64,000 nt of DNA, taken from contig NZ_CP076413.1 in assembly GCF_021173085.1 (NCBI RefSeq), forward strand, positions 620,001 through 684,000. The letters run 5' to 3'. Each line of letters opens with the position of its first letter. Positions within the stretch are counted from its first letter, which is position 1. The position numbers and the translations under genes are program-made. This DNA comes from Ralstonia wenshanensis. GTDB lineage: Bacteria > Pseudomonadota > Gammaproteobacteria > Burkholderiales > Burkholderiaceae. Below are positions 18,919 through 26,733 of the stretch, piece after piece. The notes under the pieces were generated by a model. That model worked only from the letters and a program-made list of their open reading frames with translations, was not told the DNA's origin and made no database searches.

Positions 18919-20421
18919 CTAGGCAACCGTCGCGCAGTCAACGCGGTTGCGGCCTTTGCGCTTGGCCTCGTAGAGCGCATCGTCCGCAGCCTTGGTCAAT
19001 GCGTCCGGCGACGCGAAGCTCGCGCGCCGCGCCGTAGCGCAACCGATGCTCACCGTGAAGGGGGCCAAGCCTGGGTTGCCGGGGCCGGCGCGGGTTCCTT
19101 CCACTTCGGCACGGATCGCTTCGGCGATTTGCCTGGCGCCGGCTTCGTCCGTATCGGGCAACAACACCACGAACTCTTCACCGCCGTATCGGGCCGCGAG
19201 GTCGCCGCGCCGTCGCGCATGCTTGGAAATGCAGTGGGCGAGGACCTGGAGCGCGGAGTCGCCCTGGGCATGCCCGTGCTCGTCGTTGTAGCGTTTGAAG
19301 TGATCGGCATCGACAAACAGCACGGATAGGCGACTGTCATTGCGCTGCAGTCGGTCCCATTCGTTCTCCAGTGCGACATCCAGTGCGCGCCTGTTCTTCA
19401 GCCCGGTCAGCGGGTCGGTTTGCGTCAGCTCGCGCAGATGGCTTTCGGCCATCACGCGCCCACGCAGTGCAAAAGCCAGCAGCCATACGCCCGCGCAGAA
19501 GGCGAGGCTGACCGACAGCGACGACAACCCGACGATCCACGACAACCGTTGCCAGGGTGCAAGTGCATCGCTCATTGCCGGGGCCACCACGGCGATGAAG
19601 GGTGTGCCCGGCACACGTTGGAATGTATAGAGGCGCAGCACGCCGTCGCTGGCAGACCGTGCTACGTAGAAGCCGGACTCCTGGTTCACCATGCGCGGGA
19701 ATGTCAGCGATTTGCTGAAATTGAGCGCGCGGGCTGCGCCGGGAGGCGGATTTCTCGCCACCAGCGTTCCGTCGGTGCGGACAATGGCCGTGATGCCACG
19801 CGGCCCGACATCGAGCTTCCCAAGAAGCTGCTTGAAGTAATCGAGGTCGATTGCCACCAGCGCGGTGCCCGCGAACGTCCCATCGGCTCGGTTCATCCTT
19901 CGGCTCAGGGCAATGGCCTCCACGCCTGCGCGTGAGCGCGCCTTATAGACGGCGGAGATGTAGAGGCCAAGGTTTGCGTGGTCGCGATGGACGATGAAGT
20001 AATCCCGATCGCTGAAATCCCAGTGGTGCGTCGAGGAGCAGCAACCGTCAACGAGCCGGCCCTTGTCGTCGGTCACGCCCATGCCGGTGACATATCGGGC
20101 GGAAGCCGTCTGGCTGAAAAGCAGGTCGTGCTGTACCTCTGGATCGAGTTGCCGGATGCCGGGCTTGTTGAGCGCGGCAATCAGCATCAGCAGAGACTGA
20201 TCCGCCGATTCAACGGTGCGCGAGATGTGGCTTGCTAGAACGGCGGCGACATTCCGCGAGGTTTCGTTAGCGTGCTCGATGGCCGTTTCGCGGTTGGCCC
20301 ACAGTGTCAGCGCACTGATTGCCAGGACAATCAACGTCAGCAGCGTTCCCAGCGCACCAACGATAAAAGGATGGTGGCCTGCCGATGTGGCCAGCCGTCG
20401 GGCAAGGGGGCGAAGGGGCAT
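18919..20421 (-). CDS. Membrane diguanylate cyclase with Cache-type sensor
   Basis: A 500-residue protein: membrane segment near residues 20-42, periplasmic Cache/PDC-type domain (residues about 45-290; YVTGMGVTDDKGRLV, DFSDRDYFIVHRD), second membrane segment near 295-320, and a C-terminal GGDEF domain. The active site is GGEEF, and the inhibitory site is present as RRGD five residues before it, so product inhibition is expected. FVDADHFKRYND supplies the metal-binding aspartate. The sensor has adjacent cysteines (GCCSS). The start codon has no obvious ribosome binding site. Confidence 0.9.
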   Translation of the reverse strand: MPLRPLARRLATSAGHHPFIVGALGTLLTLIVLAISALTLWANRETAIEHANETSRNVAAVLASHISRTVESADQSLLMLIAALNKPGIRQLDPEVQHDLLFSQTASARYVTGMGVTDDKGRLVDGCCSSTHHWDFSDRDYFIVHRDHANLGLYISAVYKARSRAGVEAIALSRRMNRADGTFAGTALVAIDLDYFKQLLGKLDVGPRGITAIVRTDGTLVARNPPPGAARALNFSKSLTFPRMVNQESGFYVARSASDGVLRLYTFQRVPGTPFIAVVAPAMSDALAPWQRLSWIVGLSSLSVSLAFCAGVWLLAFALRGRVMAESHLRELTQTDPLTGLKNRRALDVALENEWDRLQRNDSRLSVLFVDADHFKRYNDEHGHAQGDSALQVLAHCISKHARRRGDLAARYGGEEFVVLLPDTDEAGARQIAEAIRAEVEGTRAGPGNPGLAPFTVSIGCATARRASFASPDALTKAADDALYEAKRKGRNRVDCATVA

Positions 20422-20705
20422 GTCGTGGTCTTGGGCGCAACGACCGGCCGCATGTCTGCCTCTTCGACAAGGCAGACCGCGGTCGGTCTGGGGCGCGCGC
20501 GCGGCACGCCGTCACCGCTGGTAATCGGCACAAGACAGAAGAACTGCAGTCCGGCGAGCCGCTTTTATTGCGGGCCTTTCCCATTCGGCCGAGATGCCGC
20601 CACGCCTGTATGCGGCTCAGCCGGCGATCGCGGCGGCGAAGTCACGATACGAGCTCGACATCGCCGGCCTGCGGGACCATGCCACCGCTTACGTCGCTCT
20701 CAGCA

Positions 20706-20958
20706 TCCAAGCGTGGAGCGCGAGGCCCAGACCGTGGAGTTCGAGTGTTGGAGAGTGAAGCTCGACTCTCGAACCGTGGAGGGCGATCTTCAGACAGTGA
20801 CGCTCCACTGTGTGAGCTTCAGGCGCCAGTCTCAAACCGTCGAAGGGCGACGCTTTGACACTGACGCTCGACCCTCGAACGGTGGAACGCCAGTGTTTGA
20901 CCCTGACGTTCGACTGTTTGAGGGTGACACTCCACTGTCTGAGAGTGGAGCGTGACCT
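20706..20958. repeat. Degenerate tandem array of twelve 21-bp units
   Basis: Twelve head-to-tail units of 21 bases (one, 20832-20853, has 22) with rough consensus TYGAACSGTGRMGCTCGACTG. Unit starts: 20706, 20727, 20748, 20769, 20790, 20811, 20832, 20854, 20875, 20896, 20917, 20938. Units differ from each other at about a third of positions, so the array is old or selected for pattern rather than exact sequence. Because 21 is divisible by three, a 7-residue periodic peptide appears in several frames on both strands; none has a start signal. Confidence 0.85.
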
Positions 20959-21014
20959 TCCGACTGTCGCTGCGCGCGAATCAATAATCCAACTTTCGCC
21001 GCTGCCCCCATCGC

Positions 21015-21020
21015 TATAAT
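21015..21020 (+). promoter_or_regulatory. Candidate -10 element TATAAT
   Basis: A consensus TATAAT in an otherwise GC-rich region, just upstream of the structured leader. No good -35 lies 16-18 bases before it (ACTTTC at 20992-20997 is the nearest), so the promoter would be weak or activator dependent. A start near 21027 would give a leader of about 236 bases. Confidence 0.5.
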
Positions 21021-21026
21021 TGGCCC

Positions 21027-21262
21027 GCTGCCGCACCAACGGCAGCCGGGTCTGGCGACCTGCATAGCAGTTCTTAGAGAGGCTATCGCGCAAGCGATGG
21101 TCCGCTCCTGCTCGCATGCGTTTTTTATGGCGGGCCGGGCGGGGAGACCTTCGGGTCTGCCGGTCGTTCTCTAAGGGCCGGTTCGCCAGCCCCGCCGTCA
21201 GGCCCGCCACCCCTCGTCTGGCGACGAATGGCGTGCCTCCACTGCAACTTAGAGAGGCCGAC
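21027..21262 (+). ncRNA. Structured 5-prime leader with two mutually exclusive pairings (candidate translational switch)
   Basis: The leader holds two copies of a bipartite sequence: copy 1 has CTGGCGACC (21052-21060) and CTTAGAGAGG (21073-21082); copy 2 has CTGGCGAC (21218-21225) and CTTAGAGAGG (21248-21257). Between them lies TCTCTAAG (21168-21175) followed by GGTTCGCCAG (21180-21189), complementary to both halves of either copy and properly nested in both cases. Copy 2 contains the ribosome binding site AGAGAGG, five bases before the ATG at 21263. Pairing with copy 2 would hide it; pairing with copy 1 would free it. Small hairpins also present: GCTGCCG/CGGCAGC (21027-21046), ATCGC-GCAA-GCGAT (21085-21098) and AGACC-TTCG-GGTCT (21145-21158). 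A T6 run lies at 21121-21126. Function is inferred. Confidence 0.65.
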
Positions 21263-21625
21263 ATGCCACCTGTCGAAAGCGGGCACCGCCCCGCGTCTTA
21301 CCCATCTCCACCCGCACCACCCACGCCCACGTCATCCGACACAGGCAGGCTCACCAAAAACCGCACCTACCTGAACGGCGCCATCGCAGCACAGGCGTAT
21401 CTCAAGCGCACGCGCACCGCCATGCGCACTCATGGTCAATGCCGCCCGGGCATGCTGCGTGAGCAGCTTCAGCACCTGTCCGCACATGCATTTCCGCCGG
21501 CCTTCATCAAAGGCTTTGTGGATGCGATTGATGCGTACGTATCAATGTCGCTCGGGGGCCGCGAAGTCGATCCGCAGACGTGGGACGTGCTAGCCGCCAT
21601 AGAGCGGCGTGGCTACAGCCAATAA
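21263..21625 (+). CDS. Orphan 120-residue protein of unknown function
   Basis: A small, probably soluble protein. The first 30 residues are Pro/Ser rich and look disordered; the rest is helical with Arg/His-rich patches (YLKRTRTAMRTHGQCRPGMLREQLQHL), then AFIKGFVDAIDAYVSMSLGG and WDVLAAIERRGY. There is no signal peptide, membrane segment or domain that I recognise. The start at 21263 is set by AGAGAGG five bases upstream, which belongs to the switch-like leader. It is alone on its strand and converges with the MocR-type gene. Confidence 0.7.
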   Translation: MPPVESGHRPASYPSPPAPPTPTSSDTGRLTKNRTYLNGAIAAQAYLKRTRTAMRTHGQCRPGMLREQLQHLSAHAFPPAFIKGFVDAIDAYVSMSLGGREVDPQTWDVLAAIERRGYSQ

Positions 21626-21637
21626 CAACAGATTGAC

Positions 21638-21662
21638 GCATTCCCGGGACGGGCGGGAATGC
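21638..21662 (+). terminator. Hairpin between convergent genes
   Basis: A perfect 9-base stem GCATTCCCG / CGGGAATGC with a 7-base loop, 12 bases after the stop of the orphan gene and 27 bases before the end of the convergent MocR-type gene. It has no T-run, so it may serve as an mRNA 3-prime stabiliser or a weak bidirectional terminator. Confidence 0.45.
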
Positions 21663-21689
21663 CCAGGCCAGCCGGGCGGAACCATCGTG

Positions 21690-23222
21690 TCAGTCAGGCA
21701 AGCACGTACGCAACGTTTGAGCGAGTCGGGCCGCTTCACCTGCATCGGCAATGTTGGCGAAGCCGATCACAAGACCGCGCGGCACATGGGGTGTCCGACC
21801 ATTCGCGTACCAAATTGAAAGTGGCAGCACGGCGAGCCCGGCCTCACGCGCACGCGCGGCAACGGCAACATCGTCGACTGGCCCGGCTGTCCCGTCGGTG
21901 AAGTGCACCGCGAACTGGACGCCGCCGGGCGGCAATTCGACGCGCAATCGCGGGCCGAACGCATGCTCCAGCGCGTGCGCGATCAGCATGCGGCGCTGCG
22001 CGTACAACGCACGCATGCGCTTTACATGGCGCGCGAAATGTCCTTCGTCCATGAAATCTGCAACGGCCGCCTGCAGCAGCGTTGGCGAGCCGGCGTTCAT
22101 GCTGCACGCTACCCGCCCGACACGCTCGATGGCGCGCTCCGGCACGACCGCATACGCGAGCCGCAAACCGGGAAACATCATCTTGCTGAACGTGCCGCAA
22201 TAGATAACGTGATCATGGCGGTCAAGGCTCTTCAATGCCGGCAATGGCCGGCCTTGATAACGGAACTCGCTGTCGTAGTCGTCTTCAACAATCCAGCGAG
22301 ACCCTTTCTCGGCCCAATCCAGCAGCGCCATGCGTCTGGCGAGAGAAAGCGTGTGCCCCAGTGGGCTCTGATGAGACGGCGTCACCAACGCAAAGCGCGC
22401 TTGCGCGTCCAGTGCGATACCGCGTTCGACGTTGAGGCCTTCTTCATCCACCGGCACCGGCACAAGTTGGATGCCCGTTTCGGCAAGAAAGCTGCGCGCG
22501 AGCAGGTAGCCAGGGTCTTCAAACCATACGCGATCGTTCGGTTGCGCGAGACTGCGCAGCACGAGTTCCAGCGTTGCGCGATAGCCGCCGCTGACGAACA
22601 CCTGCTCGGGCAAGCAGGTGACGCCGCGTGCCAGCCCGAGATAGGTGGCGATGTGTTCGCGCAGCGGCCGGTAGCCAGCCGGATCGGGGTACGCAAGCAC
22701 GGCACGTTCGCCGCTGCGCGCGCGGCGCGATACGAGCCGATTCCATACCTTGCGCGGAAACGCGTCCAGCGCGGGCAGGCCGGGTTGCAACGGCCGTGGC
22801 TCGCCGCTCATCGCGACGGCGATTGTCAATGGGCGCGCGGGGGTTTGCGGCATCCGATCTGACGCGTCGGACGTCTTTTGTTCGCGCTTTTTTCCCGCGC
22901 CCCGCTTGCCGCTTGCGTCTTCCGGCGCGGCCCGACGTGGTGAGCGCACCACCGCGGCCGGCAGCGACGGCGACACAAACGTACCGGCCGCCCCGCGCAT
23001 CTGCAGGTAGCCCTCATCAACAAGGATCGTATAGGCCAACTCGACGGTGCCGCGCGCCGTGTTCAGTTGTGCCGCCAGGCCCCGCAATGCGGGCACGCGA
23101 TCGCCGGGGCGCAGATGCCCAGCCGCGATCGCCGTCCTGAAGCGCTCGCAAATCTGCTGATAGACAGGCAATGCCTCTTGCCGATCGATTTCGATGGTCA
23201 GCGCGGGTGTGGGAGCGGTCAT
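21690..23222 (-). CDS. MocR/PdxR-type regulator (GntR helix-turn-helix fused to aminotransferase fold)
   Basis: A 510-residue regulator. Residues about 15-80 are a GntR winged helix (ALPVYQQICERFRTAI, GDRVPALRGLAAQL, ARGTVELAYTIL). A basic linker follows, then a type I aminotransferase-like domain from about residue 150, with the probable pyridoxal-phosphate lysine in GTFSKMMFPGLRLAY and PEQVFVSGGYRATLEL earlier. Such proteins sense vitamin B6 or amino-compound signals. It is divergent from a three-gene redox operon 188 bases away, the likely target. Confidence 0.9.
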   Translation of the reverse strand: MTAPTPALTIEIDRQEALPVYQQICERFRTAIAAGHLRPGDRVPALRGLAAQLNTARGTVELAYTILVDEGYLQMRGAAGTFVSPSLPAAVVRSPRRAAPEDASGKRGAGKKREQKTSDASDRMPQTPARPLTIAVAMSGEPRPLQPGLPALDAFPRKVWNRLVSRRARSGERAVLAYPDPAGYRPLREHIATYLGLARGVTCLPEQVFVSGGYRATLELVLRSLAQPNDRVWFEDPGYLLARSFLAETGIQLVPVPVDEEGLNVERGIALDAQARFALVTPSHQSPLGHTLSLARRMALLDWAEKGSRWIVEDDYDSEFRYQGRPLPALKSLDRHDHVIYCGTFSKMMFPGLRLAYAVVPERAIERVGRVACSMNAGSPTLLQAAVADFMDEGHFARHVKRMRALYAQRRMLIAHALEHAFGPRLRVELPPGGVQFAVHFTDGTAGPVDDVAVAARAREAGLAVLPLSIWYANGRTPHVPRGLVIGFANIADAGEAARLAQTLRTCLPD

Positions 23223-23410
23223 GGCGGCCTCGTCTGCAAGAGAGGTGGAAACGACTTGGACTAGTCATTTCGACAATTCTTGGCCCTTATTTATAGGGCG
23301 TGATTGTTCCACACTGGCCTCAAGCGATGCGACGACAGCGACATGTTCGGACGGCGCCGCGCCCCCTCAGCGCCTCGGGCGTTCACTGACTCTCATACGG
23401 AGAAGTTGCC
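23223..23410. promoter_or_regulatory. Divergent promoter region of the MocR-type regulator and redox operon
   Basis: A 188-base gap with an AT-rich centre near 23255-23310 containing ACTAGT and TTATTTATAGGG-like sequence suited to promoters. MocR-type proteins usually bind direct repeats in such gaps, but I could not pick a convincing pair. CGGAGAAG precedes the plus-strand start. Confidence 0.4.
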
Positions 23411-24166
23411 ATGAAGATTGTCGTCATCGGTGGTTCGGGCCTGATCGGCTCACGTGTTGTCACGCTGCTCAGCGAAGCAGGACATGCGGTGCTTGCCGCC
23501 TCGCCGCGCAACGGCGTCAACTCCGTAACGGGCGAGGGCCTGAGCGACGCACTCACCGACGCGGATGTCGTTGTTGATGTGACGAATGCACCGTCGTGGG
23601 AGCCGCAAGCGGTGCTCGACTTCTTCCGCAGCTCGGCGCGCAATCTTGGCAAGGCAGAAGTTGCCGCGGGCGTGCGCCATCACGTCGCGCTGTCCATCGT
23701 CGGCACGGATCGGATGGCGGACAACGCCTATTTCACTGCCAAAGTGGCGCAGGAAGAAGCCATCGAAGCGGCCGGCGTGCCGTACACGATCGTGCGTGCA
23801 ACGCAGTTCATGGAGTTCATCGGCGGCATTGCCGACTTCAGCACGGTCGCAGGCACGGTACGCGTGGGCGACGGCCTGTTCCAGCCGATCGCGGCCGACG
23901 ATATTGCGGCAATCCTCGCTCAGGTGGCACTCGCGGAACCGCTGAACGGCACGGTCGACATTGCCGGACCGGACCGCGCGCCCTTCGCCCAGATCATCGC
24001 GCGCTATCTGGAATCCATTGGCGACGCACGCCAAGTGGTGACCGATCCCGACGCGCGGTACTACGGCGGCCTGGTCGAGCAACTGTCGCTCGTGCCGCTC
24101 GGCGAGGCTCGAATCGGACGCACCGGTCTCGATCAATGGCTTGGCACGCAGGCAAAAGACCGTTGA
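23411..24166 (+). CDS. NAD(P)-binding NmrA-like/atypical short-chain dehydrogenase
   Basis: A 251-residue protein beginning with a Rossmann motif (KIVVIGGSGLIGSRVVTLL), followed by DADVVVDVTNAPSW and PYTIVRATQFMEFIGGIADF, typical of NmrA-like or quinone-oxidoreductase-2-like atypical SDRs. The active-site YxxxK of classical SDRs is not evident, so it may sense the NADP redox state or reduce a quinone. It is first in a compact operon with the AhpD-like and cupin genes, under the divergent MocR-type regulator. Confidence 0.88.
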   Translation: MKIVVIGGSGLIGSRVVTLLSEAGHAVLAASPRNGVNSVTGEGLSDALTDADVVVDVTNAPSWEPQAVLDFFRSSARNLGKAEVAAGVRHHVALSIVGTDRMADNAYFTAKVAQEEAIEAAGVPYTIVRATQFMEFIGGIADFSTVAGTVRVGDGLFQPIAADDIAAILAQVALAEPLNGTVDIAGPDRAPFAQIIARYLESIGDARQVVTDPDARYYGGLVEQLSLVPLGEARIGRTGLDQWLGTQAKDR

Positions 24167-24259
24167 TCAGCGACTGACATATTCCACACAACAAGCCCAG
24201 GGCGGCGCATCTCGCCGTTGCCGGGCACGACCACTCGGTCTTCTCCACTGGAGCGCTTC

Positions 24260-24739
24260 ATGACGCAACGCCTCAACTACTTTCAGCAATCCCCGGAACT
24301 GAGCAAGAAGCTCGTGGAACTCAACACGCTGCTTCAGAAAACCACAATCGAGACGCACATCCGTGAGCTTGTCGAACTGCGCGTGTCGCAAATCAACGGC
24401 TGCGCATTCTGCGTCGACATGCACGTCAAGATGGCGAAGATCCACGGCGAGCGTGAACTGCGCCTGTACCACGTGGCGATCTGGCGGGAGTCGACGCTGT
24501 TCTCGCCGCGCGAGCGTGCTGCGCTGGCGTGGGCTGAAGTGCTGACCCAGATTCCCGCCTTGGGCGTGTCGGACGACATTTACGACAGCGTGCGCGCCCA
24601 GTACTCCGAAAAGGAGCTGGCCGATCTCACGTTCCTGGTGGGCGCGATCAACAGCTGGAACCGGCTGAACGTGGCGTTCCGCATGGTGCCCGGTTCGTCG
24701 GACAAGGCATTCGGCCTGGACAAGGCCCACCTGGAGTAA
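24260..24739 (+). CDS. AhpD-like carboxymuconolactone decarboxylase family protein
   Basis: A 159-residue all-helical protein. The motif ELVELRVSQINGCAFCVDMH carries the CxxC and downstream histidine of the AhpD-like subgroup, which act as alkylhydroperoxidase-type thiol redox proteins rather than true decarboxylases. The start at 24260 is set by TGGAG seven bases upstream. It is the second gene of the MocR-linked operon; the next gene begins 4 bases after its stop. Confidence 0.92.
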   Translation: MTQRLNYFQQSPELSKKLVELNTLLQKTTIETHIRELVELRVSQINGCAFCVDMHVKMAKIHGERELRLYHVAIWRESTLFSPRERAALAWAEVLTQIPALGVSDDIYDSVRAQYSEKELADLTFLVGAINSWNRLNVAFRMVPGSSDKAFGLDKAHLE

Positions 24740-24743
24740 TGCC

Positions 24744-25148
24744 ATGAAAAATCCAGTGTGCTTCGCTGCAGCCGTGGTGTGTTCGTGCCTGCTGATGGCG
24801 CAGTTGGTCAAGGCGGCGCCAGAAGCGAGCGTGACGCCGTTGCGCTCGGAATCGTTGCCCGAGTTCCCGGGCAAGGAGGCCGAGATGATCGTGGTGGACT
24901 ATCCGCCGGGCGCGGTCGACCCCGTGCATCGTCATGACGCGCACGCCTTTGTCTATGTGCTCGAAGGCAGCATCGTCATGAGTTTGAATGGCGGCAAGGA
25001 GGTCACGCTCAAGGCCGGCGATACGTTCCACGAAGGTCCCAACGATATCCATACCGTCGGGCGCAACGCCAGCGCCACGCAGCCGGCCAAGTTTGTGGTG
25101 TTCCTGATCAAGAAGAAAGGCGCGCCGATCCTGACGCCGGTGAAGTAG
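24744..25148 (+). CDS. Secreted cupin-domain protein
   Basis: A 134-residue protein with a signal peptide (hydrophobic residues 5-24, likely cut after VKAAP) and one cupin barrel. Metal-binding residues appear in DPVHRHDAHAFVYVLEG (two histidines and downstream acidic residue) and in the second motif GDTFHEGPNDIHTVGRN. The substrate is unknown; family members detoxify or sense small oxidised compounds. It is last in the operon with the NmrA-like and AhpD-like genes, suggesting a periplasmic arm of an oxidative stress response. Confidence 0.88.
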   Translation: MKNPVCFAAAVVCSCLLMAQLVKAAPEASVTPLRSESLPEFPGKEAEMIVVDYPPGAVDPVHRHDAHAFVYVLEGSIVMSLNGGKEVTLKAGDTFHEGPNDIHTVGRNASATQPAKFVVFLIKKKGAPILTPVK

Positions 25149-25366
25149 GGCTGTCGCCTACGCCTGTATTGGCGATCCAGGTGTCGGTTGTGGTGTCGTC
25201 CCCATGACAAATCGAATGGAGCGCGAATCTTGAGCTATCTCAACGGATGAGCAGAACAGCCGCCTAGCATGAAAGGGACGGCGTGCGTGACAAACGCATG
25301 GCGCTCATCCACTGCTTGCATCGCGCTGGGAAGCAAGATGCAAGCGGGTTGCTCACGGAGATTGTC

Positions 25367-25759
25367 ATGCGAGGCTGGCTTATCCCCATCATGCTTGCGG
25401 CGACGCTGAGCGGCTGCGCGTCTACCGAGTCCGTCAAGGCGTCGCAGCAAGAAAGTGTGCATCGGGTCTACGCGGCACCCTACAACTCGGTCTACGCTGC
25501 CACGCGTGCTGCCGCGAAAGCGCAGAAACTCGAACTCGTGGAAAGTGACCCGGCGGCAGGGCGCATTGTTGTCTCCCACGGCATCTCCTTGTGGAGCTGG
25601 GGCGAACGCATTGCGATATGGCTGCATCGGCTGAACGAGTCGAACACGGACGTGGCGATCGTGAGCAAGCCGATCCTCGCGCCGCTCAACTTTCCGCCGG
25701 ACTGGACATCGAAGCTGTTCGAGCAGATCGCGACTGAGCTAAAGGCTCCGGCAACCTAG
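25367..25759 (+). CDS. Small lipoprotein of unknown function
   Basis: A 130-residue predicted lipoprotein with lipobox LSGC (cysteine at residue 16). After lipidation there is a short spacer, then an alpha/beta domain (YNSVYAATRAAAKAQKLELVESDPAAGRIVVSHG) resembling lipoprotein domains that bind the envelope. GGAG precedes the ATG by 7 bases; a longer in-frame start would hide the signal. It stands alone, converging with the TetR-type gene 75 bases away. Confidence 0.75.
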   Translation: MRGWLIPIMLAATLSGCASTESVKASQQESVHRVYAAPYNSVYAATRAAAKAQKLELVESDPAAGRIVVSHGISLWSWGERIAIWLHRLNESNTDVAIVSKPILAPLNFPPDWTSKLFEQIATELKAPAT

Positions 25760-25834
25760 TAAGGTTGTGCGCCACCATCGTCCCGGCACCGTTCGGAAGT
25801 GGGACCGCTCTGCCGTATAAGTTCGCAGGGCCTT

Positions 25835-26614
25835 CTACGGTTGCGCTTGTAAAACCTCGGCGTTTGCGCCCATCTTTGGCAATGGGCGATGCGCAATCTC
25901 TTCGGCTTCTGTGTGGCTCAATCCGAGCATGCGCAGCAGCGCGGATGCCGCCCGTTCCGGAAGATCGCTTTCATTGGGGGCGAGGTCTTTCAGCAGCGTG
26001 GCTGCCGGCTCCGATTGCGCATCGATCTGCACGCCTACAGCCACGGCGGCGAGGACGGTGCCGCCAACGGAAATCAGACTCATCAATGGATCGGGCGCGT
26101 CAAACCGACGTGCCGCAACACCCCGCCCAATGTCGCGAAGCAGCCGCTGGCCAAGCCCACGGCTGAGGATGCGCGGCGAAAATCCTTCGCGAATCAGGAA
26201 TTGCCCCCACACCGGCTCACGTCGCGCGCGTAGCAGCGTGTGCCGCACGGATACGGCAATCACTTCGGCAGGGTCGGCAAGGCCGCCGGCAATCCGGTCC
26301 AGCGTGTCTGCGAACTCCTCGAACACCCAGTCCGTCAGCGCCAGGTAGATCGCCTCTTTCGATTCGAAGTGGTTGTAGAACGAGCCAAAGCCGACATCCG
26401 CGGCCTCGGTGATCTCGTTGATCGCAACGCCCTCCATTCCCTTCTCGGCCATCAACTTGAGCGCTGCCTCTAACAGGCGCGACCGTGTCTCGCGTTTGCG
26501 ACGCGCTCCACGTGGCTCCTTTTCTTCAACGACGGTGGCGGCTGGTGCGGCAGCGGTAGCCGCTGTGGCGGATTTGGAGGCCTTGGCGGGGCGGGGCGGG
26601 GAAGTCCGGGGCAT
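25835..26614 (-). CDS. TetR-family transcriptional regulator
   Basis: A 259-residue repressor type. The first 35 residues are Ala/Thr/Lys-rich and probably disordered. The helix-turn-helix follows (LLEAALKLMAEKGMEGVAI, ADVGFGSFYNHFESKEAIYL), then a helical ligand-binding domain. It is divergent from the aromatic catabolic operon, 119 bases away from the chosen start of the hydroxylase, and is the likely regulator of that operon, with an aromatic acid, its CoA ester or a ring-cleavage product as inducer. Confidence 0.9.
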   Translation of the reverse strand: MPRTSPPRPAKASKSATAATAAAPAATVVEEKEPRGARRKRETRSRLLEAALKLMAEKGMEGVAINEITEAADVGFGSFYNHFESKEAIYLALTDWVFEEFADTLDRIAGGLADPAEVIAVSVRHTLLRARREPVWGQFLIREGFSPRILSRGLGQRLLRDIGRGVAARRFDAPDPLMSLISVGGTVLAAVAVGVQIDAQSEPAATLLKDLAPNESDLPERAASALLRMLGLSHTEAEEIAHRPLPKMGANAEVLQAQP

Positions 26615-26650
26615 GGAGTCGAGTCGATGAAGCGGGGTTAGAGTTTAACC

Positions 26651-26674
26651 TGATCAAAGTTGACAAAGTTATCA
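26651..26674. promoter_or_regulatory. Candidate operator between the TetR-type gene and catabolic operon
   Basis: An AT-rich 24-base element in the divergent gap: TGAT at 26651 and ATCA at 26671 enclose two direct AAAGTT hexamers separated by GAC. Partial dyad symmetry and position suggest a site for the adjacent TetR-type regulator. Confidence 0.4.
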
Positions 26675-26733
26675 ATTATGATTTGAATATCGAAAACGCC
26701 CAGCCCATGGGCGATACAAGAACAGGAGTTCGC

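Larger units (their letters stand above)
20422..21262. other. Long intergenic region with tandem array and structured leader
   Basis: An 841-base stretch between the diguanylate cyclase and the orphan 120-residue gene. It contains the 21-bp degenerate array (20706-20958) and the structured leader (21015-21262), annotated separately. Between 20422 and 20705 I see only open frames without start signals. Long open frames cross the array in several phases because its unit is a multiple of three with few stops; I do not regard them as genes. Confidence 0.6.

Noticed and set aside
20272..20955. Long open frames across the 21-bp array, encoding heptad-like peptides on both strands
   Set aside because: The open state follows from a repeat unit divisible by three with few stops; several frames are open at once, and none has a ribosome binding site or a normal N-terminus.
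21073..21098. AGAGAGG of leader copy 1 as a ribosome binding site for an upstream small ORF
   Set aside because: No start codon lies at a workable distance; the sequence is better explained as the competing arm of the switch.
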